A stretch of 64,000 nucleotides of DNA, from positions 62,001-126,000 of the forward strand of contig CAZYDU010000002.1 of assembly GCA_964646345.1 (NCBI GenBank), written 5' to 3'. A program made the position numbers and the translations under genes. Source of the DNA: RGIG1681 sp964646345. Lineage in GTDB: Bacteria; Bacillota; Clostridia; Christensenellales; UBA1242. The notes beneath the pieces are model-generated. The model made no database searches. It worked only from the letters and a program-made list of their open reading frames with translations, and was not told the origin of the DNA. Below, piece by piece: positions 1-7,344 of the stretch (the first letter of the stretch is position 1; each line of letters starts with the position of its first letter).

Positions 1-980
1 TTTTCCAATATAATCTTTTCTCGACTTTCATACCTTAATATAAAATGTAATCTCTTTTCAAAACCTTGCCATGATTTATAATCACTACTTTTTTGAAATG
101 AATACTGCTCAAGTGGAGACCAGTTCGAAGATATAAAGACCGTATTATAATTGCCAAACTTATTATTATATCTACAACTTAAATCTAATGGGTACGCATC
201 AGCTAAATTTAAAAAGATTGAAAAATCTATTTGTGAACGGAACTCGTCAAATATTACTACATTCTGATTTCTAAACTCGTCAAAATAGTTTTTCTCATAT
301 TGCTTAACCCAATATGCTTTGCTGTTTCCAAAGTACTTAAATAAATTATAAGTTTTTCCAACTCTCGAGGGACCATAGATATATACACATATAAAATCTT
401 GTTTTTGAACATCTTCCATATCGTGCCTTAATAACTCTTGTCTCATTCGTTGAATTTTATCCAGATTCTTAAAAAAATGATTTGGATATGCTTTACTAAT
501 TTCATAATCAGTTGCACCATTCCTTATCATTTCAAGTAAGTTTGTTATATCCGTCCTTGCTCTTTCTTCAGCAAATACTCCAAGTTCATAAGGTCCTGAG
601 ACTCTTGTATCAGATTTTGTACAATAATCACGACATTGTACATTACTACCTTTTGCCTTTTCAATATGTGCTTTCGGAAATAATTTCTTTATTGTCGAAA
701 ATCTTTTACCAATCGAAAATACTAAAAACATTTGAAAATGTTCGGTTTCTTTTTCCTTTCCCCTTTCTCTCTGCAGAGCTGAATATTTAAAATGTTCTAA
801 ATGTTCAATATACTCACACATTTCTTCGTCAGACTCGGTTGAATTATTAATTGTTAACATATATCGTCTAGCTTGTGAATTTTCGTCAATAATTTCTTCT
901 TCTTTAACTATTTCAGAATCAGCATTAATTTCTTCTTCTTTTTTATTTTCTGAAACAGCTTCAATTTTTTCTTCTTCCAT
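1..980 (-). CDS. CRESS-DNA-type replication initiator (Rep), 3' end cut by window
   Basis: I translated 326 codons from ATG 980 to the window edge without a stop; the C-terminus is missing. After an acidic 36-residue N-terminus come the HUH nickase motifs: I YMLTINN (40-46), II HFQ (81-83) and III YCTK (119-122, catalytic Tyr). A superfamily 3 helicase follows: Walker A GPSRVGKT (203-210), Walker B VIFDEFR (242-248) and motif C ISSN in ISSNWSPLEQY (283-293). This order and the YCxK and SN-x-x-P-x-E signatures are those of circovirus/geminivirus-like Reps and related bacterial plasmids, which nick a hairpin origin for rolling-circle replication. An origin of that kind lies at 1407-1443. It is the last gene of the element's minus-strand set. 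Confidence 0.9.
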   Translation of the reverse strand, partial: MEEEKIEAVSENKKEEEINADSEIVKEEEIIDENSQARRYMLTINNSTESDEEMCEYIEHLEHFKYSALQRERGKEKETEHFQMFLVFSIGKRFSTIKKLFPKAHIEKAKGSNVQCRDYCTKSDTRVSGPYELGVFAEERARTDITNLLEMIRNGATDYEISKAYPNHFFKNLDKIQRMRQELLRHDMEDVQKQDFICVYIYGPSRVGKTYNLFKYFGNSKAYWVKQYEKNYFDEFRNQNVVIFDEFRSQIDFSIFLNLADAYPLDLSCRYNNKFGNYNTVFISSNWSPLEQYSFQKSSDYKSWQGFEKRLHFILRYESREKIILE

Positions 981-1018
981 TCGTATTCCCCCTGTGTAAG
1001 AAATTTAATGAAATTTGA

Positions 1019-1273
1019 TTAAAATATAAATACAACCCCCAAAATTACATTTAACATTAAAATAATTAACTCAAAAATTAAATATATCTTTCTTCTAAAC
1101 ACAACCGACTTAATTATTTTTAAAATCGTTATAATCAGGTTTAAAACCAAAACCCCAATCGCAAATGGACTAAGTAAAACCATTCTCACAGCTTCATTAA
1201 CCCCATATGCTCCGAATAATGGAAGAAACACCCAACATTCGAATATCAATAATAATATTTGAATTATAATCAT
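1019..1273 (-). CDS. Small hydrophobic membrane protein of the prophage
   Basis: This 84-aa protein is almost entirely hydrophobic, with about three predicted membrane segments (residues 1-20, 28-50 and 60-84) and a short basic KIIKSVVFRRK stretch between the second and third. I use the ATG at 1273 because AAAGGAG sits 6 nt upstream; a longer frame running back to 1327 would translate the iterons. It lies between the origin and Rep and was not recognised by family. Small membrane proteins of inoviruses are often coat or assembly proteins, but nothing here identifies the role. Confidence 0.7.
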   Translation of the reverse strand: MIIIQILLLIFECWVFLPLFGAYGVNEAVRMVLLSPFAIGVLVLNLIITILKIIKSVVFRRKIYLIFELIILMLNVILGVVFIF

Positions 1274-1288
1274 ATATACTCCTTTTGT

Positions 1289-1407
1289 GCGACACAGTGT
1301 GACTTTTGCGACACAGTGGCGACACAATGCGACACAGAGAAACGATTTTAAAAATCGGCTCTAAAGTTCGATAAAATAACCATTTACAAGAATTGTGCGA
1401 CACAGTG
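1289..1407. repeat. Iterons (GCGACACAG) beside the replication origin
   Basis: Five direct copies of GCGACACARWG occur at 1289-1299, 1308-1318, 1319-1329 (GCGACACAATG), 1329-1339 (GCGACACAGAG) and 1397-1407. The last abuts the origin stem. Copies 2 to 4 are packed head to tail. Short direct repeats beside the origin stem-loop are the usual Rep-binding sites of CRESS-DNA replicons, so these are the expected recognition sites of the neighbouring Rep. A small dyad (CGATTT/AAATCG) lies between copies 4 and 5. Confidence 0.85.
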
Positions 1408-1443
1408 ACGCAGTTGCTAGGTAATACTACCCGCAACTGCGTC
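1407..1443 (-). other. Rolling-circle origin stem-loop with circovirus nonanucleotide
   Basis: A perfect 11-bp inverted repeat (GACGCAGTTGC at 1407-1417, GCAACTGCGTC at 1433-1443) encloses a 15-nt loop. Read on the minus strand, which codes for Rep, positions 1429-1421 are TAGTATTAC, identical to the circovirus origin nonanucleotide, in which the family is nicked between the T and A near the 3' end (TAGTATT/AC). With the iterons and the Rep gene this forms a complete CRESS-type origin. Strand polarity matches circoviruses, where Rep and the nonanucleotide share the virion strand. Confidence 0.9.
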
Positions 1444-1646
1444 AAAAATTCTTTCGCACATTCTCTCTTTTTAACGACTTTCCAAGTCGTCCTAGTAAGC
1501 TTTCAGCTTATTATTAATAAGAGAAATCTTTTTCTCAACGCAAAAATTGCTCTTAAAAACCCTGTTTTTATCTTACGTATAAATTGCACATTGCACTTTC
1601 TCTCCAGGTTTTAGTGTAAAAAATAATCTTATTTTTAATTATCCTG
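1444..1646. other. Intergenic structured region next to the origin
   Basis: No convincing gene is present. Two compact dyads follow the origin: ACGACTT-TCC-AAGTCGT (1474-1490) and AAGC-TTTCA-GCTT (1497-1509). In filamentous phages the region beside the double-strand origin often carries the packaging signal and complementary-strand origin as hairpins, so these are candidates only. Together with the origin and the small RNA, the whole gene-free interval runs from 1274 to 1815. Confidence 0.45.
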
Positions 1647-1674
1647 TTGACTTTTCTCAAATCTTGCATATAAT
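1647..1674 (+). promoter_or_regulatory. Sigma-70-type promoter of small RNA 1
   Basis: TTGACT (1647-1652) and TATAAT (1669-1674) are separated by 16 bp and point rightward, opposite to all nearby phage genes. The expected start, about 1681, is 7 nt before the first of three hairpins that end in an intrinsic terminator. Confidence 0.65.
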
Positions 1675-1680
1675 ATTAAG

Positions 1681-1748
1681 TATCAAAGCGAAGAAATTCG
1701 CCATGCTGTTTCAGACAGCCAAAAGTGGAAGAAATTCCACTTTTTTTA
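1681..1748 (+). ncRNA. Candidate small RNA 1 of the prophage (three hairpins)
   Basis: The predicted transcript is about 68 nt and almost wholly paired: GCGAA-GAAA-TTCGC (1688-1701), GCTGT-TTCAG-ACAGC (1705-1719) and AAAGTGGAA-GAAA-TTCCACTTT with a T run (1722-1747). Hairpins 1 and 3 have GAAA loops, which are GNRA-type and stabilising in RNA, and the last is an intrinsic terminator. There is no ORF. It is transcribed from the template equivalent to the virion strand, so it could be a regulatory RNA or a primer for complementary-strand synthesis; both roles are inference. Confidence 0.6.
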
Positions 1749-1815
1749 TTGCAAATATTTTCCAATAAAAAAATAATGACGTTTCTTTATTTTCTTTTTA
1801 CCTATATCTTGTATC

Positions 1816-2100
1816 TTAGAAATATCTAACATTCTTTATTGGTTTTTTATTTACACCCGACCAACGGGAAAAATTTGTATCAAAATAAGGCAAAGCATAA
1901 GTATTTCCTACACGAACTTGTTTTATTTTCTTACGATTTATCTTTTTATCCCTATCTTCTAACGAAGTTACTACATTTACATCACACATTCCATTATTAT
2001 TAACTTCACGTATATAAACATAATGTCCACCAGGTCGTGGAATACCAAGATATTTATTCTCTATGTACCCTATTTGGTTCTTTATTTTCTTATAATTCAT
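1816..2100 (-). CDS. Small basic prophage protein, function unknown
   Basis: This 94-aa basic protein starts at ATG 2100 with AAAGGGA upstream. It has a GIPRPGGHYVYIREV segment (about 19-33) and a basic C-terminal half ending KKPIKNVRYF. I do not recognise the family. The HPAYI/GGHYVYI-like start, central D/N-K-basic stretch and short length loosely resemble the 112-aa protein at 3548-3886, suggesting related small proteins. It is the last gene of the Zot cluster before the origin region. Confidence 0.7.
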   Translation of the reverse strand: MNYKKIKNQIGYIENKYLGIPRPGGHYVYIREVNNNGMCDVNVVTSLEDRDKKINRKKIKQVRVGNTYALPYFDTNFSRWSGVNKKPIKNVRYF

Positions 2101-2121
2101 AAGCTTTATCCCTTTATATTT

Positions 2122-2550
2122 TTATCCAAAATCACTATCAAACTCACTTTCTTCCTGTATCGGTTCAATATTTGCTACCTGCTTCTGAACTATTACTGCA
2201 GGAACTAAAATATCAGGTTTTTGCTCAGGCGGTTTTTCAGAACCTTTTTCGGGTTTCTTATCCGTTTCTTTTTGATCTTTCATTATCTTTTTCATTTTTG
2301 CCCATAACCTAGAATGAAACATTTTCCATATCCAATTATGTGGCATTGTTTCAAAAGCTGTACGGAGTTCCAACTCCCTTTTTTCTCTTTCAAAAAGGGG
2401 TTTTTTATAAAGCTTTGTATATTCTCTTATAGACTTTTCTACAAATTTTATAGACTTTTCCGGCAAAGCATTAAGTCCAAATGAATCAGATAATTTATCA
2501 TATTCTCCATAAATAAAACTACTTAAATCAGAAAAATCGTCAAATTCCAT
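2122..2550 (-). CDS. Prophage protein of unknown function downstream of Zot
   Basis: This 142-aa soluble protein has an acidic N-terminus (MEFDDFSDL), a basic helical middle (about 40-95), a low-complexity Lys/Pro/Glu linker (about 96-115) and an acidic tail ending EESEFDSDFG. A GGGGGG ribosome site precedes ATG 2550. The acidic C-terminus recalls tails of some ssDNA-binding and assembly proteins, but there is no family match. It is 26 bp downstream of the Zot-like gene and presumably co-transcribed with it. Confidence 0.65.
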   Translation of the reverse strand: MEFDDFSDLSSFIYGEYDKLSDSFGLNALPEKSIKFVEKSIREYTKLYKKPLFEREKRELELRTAFETMPHNWIWKMFHSRLWAKMKKIMKDQKETDKKPEKGSEKPPEQKPDILVPAVIVQKQVANIEPIQEESEFDSDFG

Positions 2551-2576
2551 ATAAATCCCCCCTTTTCTTTATTTTA

Positions 2577-3416
2577 TCATGCTACATCATTAACTTTTTT
2601 CTTTAAATAACCGGCAGGTGCTATAAAGTAATTTTCATTATTAAACTTTGTAATACCTTCCATTGAAAATTGATAACCACTTTCAGTGAAATATTCATAT
2701 TTCAATTTCAAATTTTTTGTATATGAAACATCATAAAAAGCAAGCTTATTAGAATGACTATCATAGAAATTAAAAACATTAACATTAGTTGAATATTCAA
2801 CAGTTTTTCCAAGGTCTGAGTTAGCACCACTTTCTTTTGCCATTTGATATTTTTCAGCTGTTTCACAAGACTCAAATTCATGTGTTTTCCAAGTAATTTT
2901 AATAACCCTACCAAACTCATCTTTCTTAACATCTAGCTTATCTATTACTATAAATTTATCACATAAAGCTCGAATATTTACGTCTATGTTTGCTAACCTT
3001 TGAGCTGTTAAATAAATCTTATAATCGTTATGTCTATGAATTTGAAAAAATCCATAAACTTCTTTTCGTAAATACATGCTCAAACGACTATCAAAATAAC
3101 GTTGAGCTTCATCTAAAAATATACTTGAACCAACAGGAAAAAATTTTGTTTCAAAAAACTCATTGGGTAGTCCAATTTCAAAACCACTTACTTTATATCT
3201 ACTCCACTTTTTATTGATTTTAAAATCATAATCAGCAAAACATAAATGTTTTTGTGGTGGAAGCTCTAAATCAGAATAACCAACACATCTTAAATGTTCT
3301 ATTTCTCGTTTTGCAATATAATAGTCTTTAACATTATAAACCATTGTTTCATGTTGAAAATTAGTTAATAAAGCGGTTTTTCCGCTTCCACACTTACCAA
3401 TAATTCCAATCATCAT
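2577..3416 (-). CDS. Zot-like morphogenesis ATPase (pI family)
   Basis: Zot/pI proteins are the P-loop ATPases that drive assembly and extrusion of filamentous (inovirus) particles and are the hallmark gene of that group. This 279-aa protein has Walker A GKCGSGKT (7-14), Walker B SSIFLDEAQ (97-105) and the typical IHRHNDYKIYLTAQRLANID segment followed by IRALCDKFIVID. AGGGAG precedes ATG 3416. I see no membrane segment after the ATPase core, unlike Ff pI or Vibrio Zot; a separate small membrane protein may supply the anchor. The name reflects ancestry; no toxin role is implied. Confidence 0.9.
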   Translation of the reverse strand: MMIGIIGKCGSGKTALLTNFQHETMVYNVKDYYIAKREIEHLRCVGYSDLELPPQKHLCFADYDFKINKKWSRYKVSGFEIGLPNEFFETKFFPVGSSIFLDEAQRYFDSRLSMYLRKEVYGFFQIHRHNDYKIYLTAQRLANIDVNIRALCDKFIVIDKLDVKKDEFGRVIKITWKTHEFESCETAEKYQMAKESGANSDLGKTVEYSTNVNVFNFYDSHSNKLAFYDVSYTKNLKLKYEYFTESGYQFSMEGITKFNNENYFIAPAGYLKKKVNDVA

Positions 3417-3454
3417 AATATTAAATTCTCCCTATGTTATTTTTTCTTTACGCC

Positions 3455-3482
3455 TTGATTTTTGAGAAAGTTTGAGTATAAT
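3455..3482 (+). promoter_or_regulatory. Promoter of small RNA 2
   Basis: TTGATT (3455-3460) and TATAAT (3477-3482) have a 16-bp spacer, the same geometry as the promoter of small RNA 1, and point rightward against the phage genes. The expected start is near 3489. Confidence 0.6.
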
Positions 3483-3488
3483 AATATA

Positions 3489-3549
3489 TAGAACAACTCA
3501 GCCGATAAGGCACATTCTAAGCGGCAACGCTACAAAGAGTTGTTTTTTT
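3489..3549 (+). ncRNA. Candidate small RNA 2 of the prophage
   Basis: The predicted transcript is about 60 nt and closed by an 8-bp stem, AACAACTC (3492-3499) with GAGTTGTT (3537-3544), followed by a T run to 3549. The inner part can form GCCG/CGGC (3501-3504 with 3522-3525) or a small GCG-GCAA-CGC hairpin. It lies between the Zot gene and the 112-aa gene, and its T run overlaps that gene's stop codon. A simple terminator read from the minus strand is the alternative, but the consensus-like promoter ahead of it favours an RNA gene. Confidence 0.55.
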
Positions 3550-3886
3550 ATTGCTTAATTTTTTTATTATACCTTTTAATTGATTTTCTTGTCTTATTAG
3601 AAAATCTAAAATTAGATAATTTTTCAGAACTAAATTGTTTTTCAGTCTGCCAATATGGTGGACTGATTTTTGTTTTTCTTCTATCACGAGTTAACTTATC
3701 CGGGTTTTCATCCAAAATATAATAATCAACGCCTTTAACATTCTTTGAATGAGTAATTAAATTTGCTTTATAACTATGATTATATTTTGCAGAAATATAA
3801 GCCGGATGCGCTTTTTTATCTTTACCCATATGATTAGGGTTAGTATCTAATCTAAACTCGTTTTTTCTAAGATATTTTTTACTCAA
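3548..3886 (-). CDS. Small basic prophage protein with HPAYI/ITHS motif, TTG start
   Basis: This 112-aa, strongly basic protein starts at TTG 3886, with AAGGAG 7 nt upstream and no competing ATG until residue 20. It contains AHPAYISAK (about 27-35), LITHSKNVKG (about 43-52), a D-x-NPDK turn and a basic C-terminus. From memory, small proteins with this HPAYI...THS...LDKNP layout are common on Firmicutes mobile elements; their function is unknown to me. It lies directly upstream of the Zot gene. Confidence 0.7.
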   Translation of the reverse strand: MSKKYLRKNEFRLDTNPNHMGKDKKAHPAYISAKYNHSYKANLITHSKNVKGVDYYILDENPDKLTRDRRKTKISPPYWQTEKQFSSEKLSNFRFSNKTRKSIKRYNKKIKQ

Positions 3887-3914
3887 TATTTTTCTCCTTA
3901 GTTAAAAATTAATT

Positions 3915-3945
3915 GTGGGTAGTCTGCTTTTAAATCGTTTCCCAC
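3915..3945. repeat. GTGGG/CCCAC stem, copy A
   Basis: GTGGGTAGT...TTTAAA...CCCAC forms a dyad with 5-bp arms between the adhesin gene and the 112-aa gene. A similar element lies at 9359-9384 and shares GTGGGTAGT, an internal TTTAAA and CCCAC. It may be a processing or termination signal between prophage transcripts. Confidence 0.4.
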
Positions 3946-3961
3946 TCGTGGATTTTGTCTT

Positions 3962-6808
3962 TTACTCTTTTACATAAATGTTTGATGTTTGGTCATTTTC
4001 TGAAAATAATGAAATAGCAAAAATATCAGAAGTGATATCAGTGGAACTAGTTAATAAAGAAATAGAAAGTTCTTTACCTATTAATTCACTATCACCTGAA
4101 CCTATAAACTCAATATTTGCAATAGTTTCGCCATTTTCATTTAATTCTGTAGACTTAATTTTCCAACATACATTCTCATTGAAAATATCTAAAATAGTTG
4201 TTTCAGTATATTTATTAAAACCAATAGAATTATTAATCTTAGAAATTAAATCATCTAAAGAAACATAGCCAAATTTATTATTAGAAATTAAATCATTATA
4301 ATTAGCTTTGATTGTAGGAGCTTCACTTATTCTAATTGAATAAACAGAACTATATTCATTAGTTAAAGGAAAATCAGAAGAAGTAATAAAATTCCCACCT
4401 TCATAAAACTGAACTTGAAAATCAATTTGCGAAACAGTTTCTGGAACTGTCCAAGTATATAATCCAGTATCACTATTAAAAGTATTAACTAGACCATTTG
4501 TTACTATTGAAAAATCAGCGGAATCTAGTTCATTGCATGAGAATGAGCAACCTTGAAAATAATAATTATATGAAATTTCATTAAATTCATAATGATTTAA
4601 TTCTTCATTCCATGTATAAAAATATATTCTCTTAAAATCAAAATCGTCTCTCATATCATAAACATAAATATATTTAGAAACATAGGTAATATAGTTATTT
4701 AAAATATTATCCGGTACTACGTTTTCTTCAGAAAAAGAATTTTCATATAGAACATAAGAACCTAAACCATTATCACTATAGTTTTTAAAAAGAGTACTAT
4801 AAGTTTTACTACCATAAGTAACATAAGTAGTGGCAATAGACTCAAGACTATTTGAAGAAATATCGTCAGTTATAACCAATCTCTCAAATTCAATCTTATA
4901 ATGTTGAGTAGAATATTGACAAGCGACAACTATATCAGCTTTTACATTAGAAAATTTTAAAAGAACATAAGAATAATCTTTTTTATAATCTGAATAATTA
5001 ACATCAACATTTAAATTATTATCTTCAAAATTAAATTCATTTTCATTATAAGAGCAATTAAAAATCTCTAGATTATCATAAGCTGAAGATAATGAGCCTG
5101 TAGATGTTAAAGTTCCATTAAATGTAATCATGTGAGTTGTTTGGTCAAAACTTAATACATATGTAGAAGTTTTTTGAGAAGAACCGGGAATAGTATAAAG
5201 AATATAAATTTTTGAAAGATATTCCCCAGCATTATAAGGTAAAATTAAAGAATAAACATTAGTATCTTCAATAACTTCTTTTTCACTTACAAAATCAGCT
5301 ATAGAACCTGTAGACTCACTTAAATTATTAATAGAACTAGTATAATTTGTTGAAGAAAAAACACTATAAAGACCTTTTCCTGTAGAGTCAGAATTATTAT
5401 CGCCTATAGCAAAAGAATAGGTTGGTAATTTTTCAAACACTGCAATATATGTTACCTGTTCAGTTATAGCTGTTGTTTCTATGTCTTCAACTAAGTTTTC
5501 TCCGTCAACCGACCAACCTAAAAAGGTGTAACCTGTTTTTGTTGGTGCTTCAGGTAAAATTATATAATCATTCTTTTCTACGTTTTTAGAAAAATATACA
5601 ACATCATCTACCATAAACTGAACTAGTGGGTGCTTTTCATTCCAATAATAAACGTAAGATTTTTCAAGTATTTCTCGACTGGTCATATCTTCCGTTACTC
5701 CATGAGAACTATATGCAACTACATAAACTCTCTTTGCGGTCTCAATATCCACTTCGTCTTCACTTTTTCCACTAATTGCTGAAGCAATAGAAATTATAAA
5801 CTTGTCGTTTGTTGCTCTAAAATTATCTTCGTAAACTCCTACTGCTGTATCATTCATTCCAAGATTTGGATAAATCCATAATTGTAAATCCTGGTCGGTT
5901 AATAAGCTTGGGTCAGATGTATAATTTAAATAATTCCAACGTAAAGAAATTATTATTTCACTTACATCTTTTAGGTCATAAGGCAAGTCTTCTTTCGTTA
6001 AAATATTACCTGAATTATCATAATAATAAAGACTATCTAGACTACTATTATAGCTTGCTTCAGAAAGTGTTTTTGGGTTCATGGTGTCGAACTTTATTAC
6101 ATATTTTGTAAATTCATAATTTTCTTTTATTGGATTAGAAAAAATAATTTTTTCGTCAAAATCCTGAATAAAATTAAAATCAGATGTATAAGTTACACCA
6201 TTATATGTTAAGCTTTCTCCAGCATTCAATTTAACATCTACCTGCAGGGCATTTACTTGCCATACTGCATAGTATTCAGTTTCAGCATTTTCAACAAGAA
6301 CTTCAGATAAATCTATAACATTTTCTCCGTCAACCGACCAACCTAGAAATTTATAGTTTGCACGTTTTGGCTCAGAAATTGTAAGTGTATCTAAGGTTTC
6401 GCCTTTAATATATCCATTTCTGCACACTAGCTCTTGACTATAGTTATTTACAGGAGTCTTTATGTTATAAAAGTTTACATAATTTAAATCTTCATAAATT
6501 CCGTATATTCTTTGGGAAAAACCAGTAGTTACTTTATTACCTTCAATTAAAGTTTTCCCGTCAAAAGAATAACCCATAAAACGCTTATCTTCAACTTCAG
6601 GTAAGTCAGCTAGTGTATACTCAGTACCTACAGGTATAACCACTTTATTAACAATTTCATTGTCTACCACTACAGATAAAGTAGCTGTATTTGACTCAGA
6701 TACATATGTATCAGCAGTTGTAGATACATTTACTTTAAAATCATTTTTATCAAAATATGAATTCCACAATGCCACAGCTTCAGAACTGCCTTTTGTAGAT
6801 ACTACCAT
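3962..6808 (-). CDS. Large InlB-repeat adhesin of the prophage (pIII-like candidate)
   Basis: The 948 codons are counted from the first in-frame ATG. The protein is beta-rich and low in Cys, with three InlB/Listeria-Bacteroides-type repeats carrying the GYxFLGWSxDG signature (about residues 45-105, 130-182 and 395-455). Such repeats occur in extracellular adhesins. As the largest extracellular-looking gene of a filamentous element it is the best candidate for the host-binding tip protein; that role is inference. Coding clearly extends upstream of 6808 (see 6809-7099) without a normal start codon. There is no signal peptide in this frame and no C-terminal membrane anchor. Confidence 0.8.
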   Translation of the reverse strand: MVVSTKGSSEAVALWNSYFDKNDFKVNVSTTADTYVSESNTATLSVVVDNEIVNKVVIPVGTEYTLADLPEVEDKRFMGYSFDGKTLIEGNKVTTGFSQRIYGIYEDLNYVNFYNIKTPVNNYSQELVCRNGYIKGETLDTLTISEPKRANYKFLGWSVDGENVIDLSEVLVENAETEYYAVWQVNALQVDVKLNAGESLTYNGVTYTSDFNFIQDFDEKIIFSNPIKENYEFTKYVIKFDTMNPKTLSEASYNSSLDSLYYYDNSGNILTKEDLPYDLKDVSEIIISLRWNYLNYTSDPSLLTDQDLQLWIYPNLGMNDTAVGVYEDNFRATNDKFIISIASAISGKSEDEVDIETAKRVYVVAYSSHGVTEDMTSREILEKSYVYYWNEKHPLVQFMVDDVVYFSKNVEKNDYIILPEAPTKTGYTFLGWSVDGENLVEDIETTAITEQVTYIAVFEKLPTYSFAIGDNNSDSTGKGLYSVFSSTNYTSSINNLSESTGSIADFVSEKEVIEDTNVYSLILPYNAGEYLSKIYILYTIPGSSQKTSTYVLSFDQTTHMITFNGTLTSTGSLSSAYDNLEIFNCSYNENEFNFEDNNLNVDVNYSDYKKDYSYVLLKFSNVKADIVVACQYSTQHYKIEFERLVITDDISSNSLESIATTYVTYGSKTYSTLFKNYSDNGLGSYVLYENSFSEENVVPDNILNNYITYVSKYIYVYDMRDDFDFKRIYFYTWNEELNHYEFNEISYNYYFQGCSFSCNELDSADFSIVTNGLVNTFNSDTGLYTWTVPETVSQIDFQVQFYEGGNFITSSDFPLTNEYSSVYSIRISEAPTIKANYNDLISNNKFGYVSLDDLISKINNSIGFNKYTETTILDIFNENVCWKIKSTELNENGETIANIEFIGSGDSELIGKELSISLLTSSTDITSDIFAISLFSENDQTSNIYVKE

Positions 6809-7099
6809 ATCAGTAGAATAACGATTAAATCCGAATGTAAACGTTAATTCATCAGTTAATTTATAAACATTTCCTACATCATAAAAAGCATAATTATAAG
6901 TACAAGTTAAATGATTGTTTGAATAATCTACAACTTTACATGGCTCGTCATTAACTAATACTTTATAGTTCTCATTTGAATCAAATTTTAAGCTTTTATC
7001 AGAGTGAAACTCAGCTTTATAAAGTGTATCATCAGAACCAGTTAAAACTACTTGGTCAAAGTCAAAATCTATATTTATTACATTATTAGTTATTTCAAC
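6809..7099 (-). other. Open coding extension of the adhesin without ATG/GTG/TTG
   Basis: The adhesin frame stays open for 97 codons upstream of ATG 6808, up to a TAA at 7102-7100. The encoded sequence (ITNNVINIDFDFDQVVLTGS...) has protein-like, beta-rich composition, but no ATG, GTG or TTG. The upstream 84-aa gene ends at 7090 in the next frame, so the two frames overlap by 10 nt. An ATA at 7093-7091 overlaps the upstream stop in the position where an ATGA overlap would normally lie. Possible explanations are an ATA start, a -1 shift from the upstream gene, or a sequence error. Confidence 0.65.
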
Positions 7100-7344
7100 T
7101 TATTTGGTTTTATAATATCTTCAATTTTACCAAATATTCCACCTTCAGCGGTGTAATATTCATTTATTTTAATACCACTATACACACCCGAACAGCATAT
7201 TAAAACTACACATAAACTAGCTACAATCATTCTGGAACCAGGTACTTTTATTAGAAGAACTACAACACCAATTATTAAGGCAATTAATAAAGAAAAGTTT
7301 AAAATGTCTTGAAATGAAATTCCAAATATCAACCAACTAAGCAT
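7090..7344 (-). CDS. Two-TM small membrane protein ahead of the adhesin
   Basis: This 84-aa protein has hydrophobic segments at about 14-33 and 39-58, then a hydrophilic tail (KINEYYTAEGGIFGKIED...). Its start overlaps the end of the 435-aa gene by 8 nt and its end overlaps the open adhesin frame. It may be a membrane partner of the adhesin, its fused N-terminal membrane domain if a frameshift operates, or a coat protein. No family was recognised. Confidence 0.7.
   Translation of the reverse strand: MLSWLIFGISFQDILNFSLLIALIIGVVVLLIKVPGSRMIVASLCVVLICCSGVYSGIKINEYYTAEGGIFGKIEDIIKPNKLK

Noticed and set aside
512..790. Rightward 92-aa ORF
   Set aside because: Antisense to the Rep helicase region, hydrophobic composition, no ribosome site.
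1197..1614. ORFs across the origin (82 aa leftward, 73 aa rightward)
   Set aside because: They translate the iterons and hairpin; no ribosome site and no protein-like composition.
2577..3416. Zonula occludens toxin activity
   Set aside because: The similarity is to the phage assembly ATPase part only; nothing suggests a secreted toxin.
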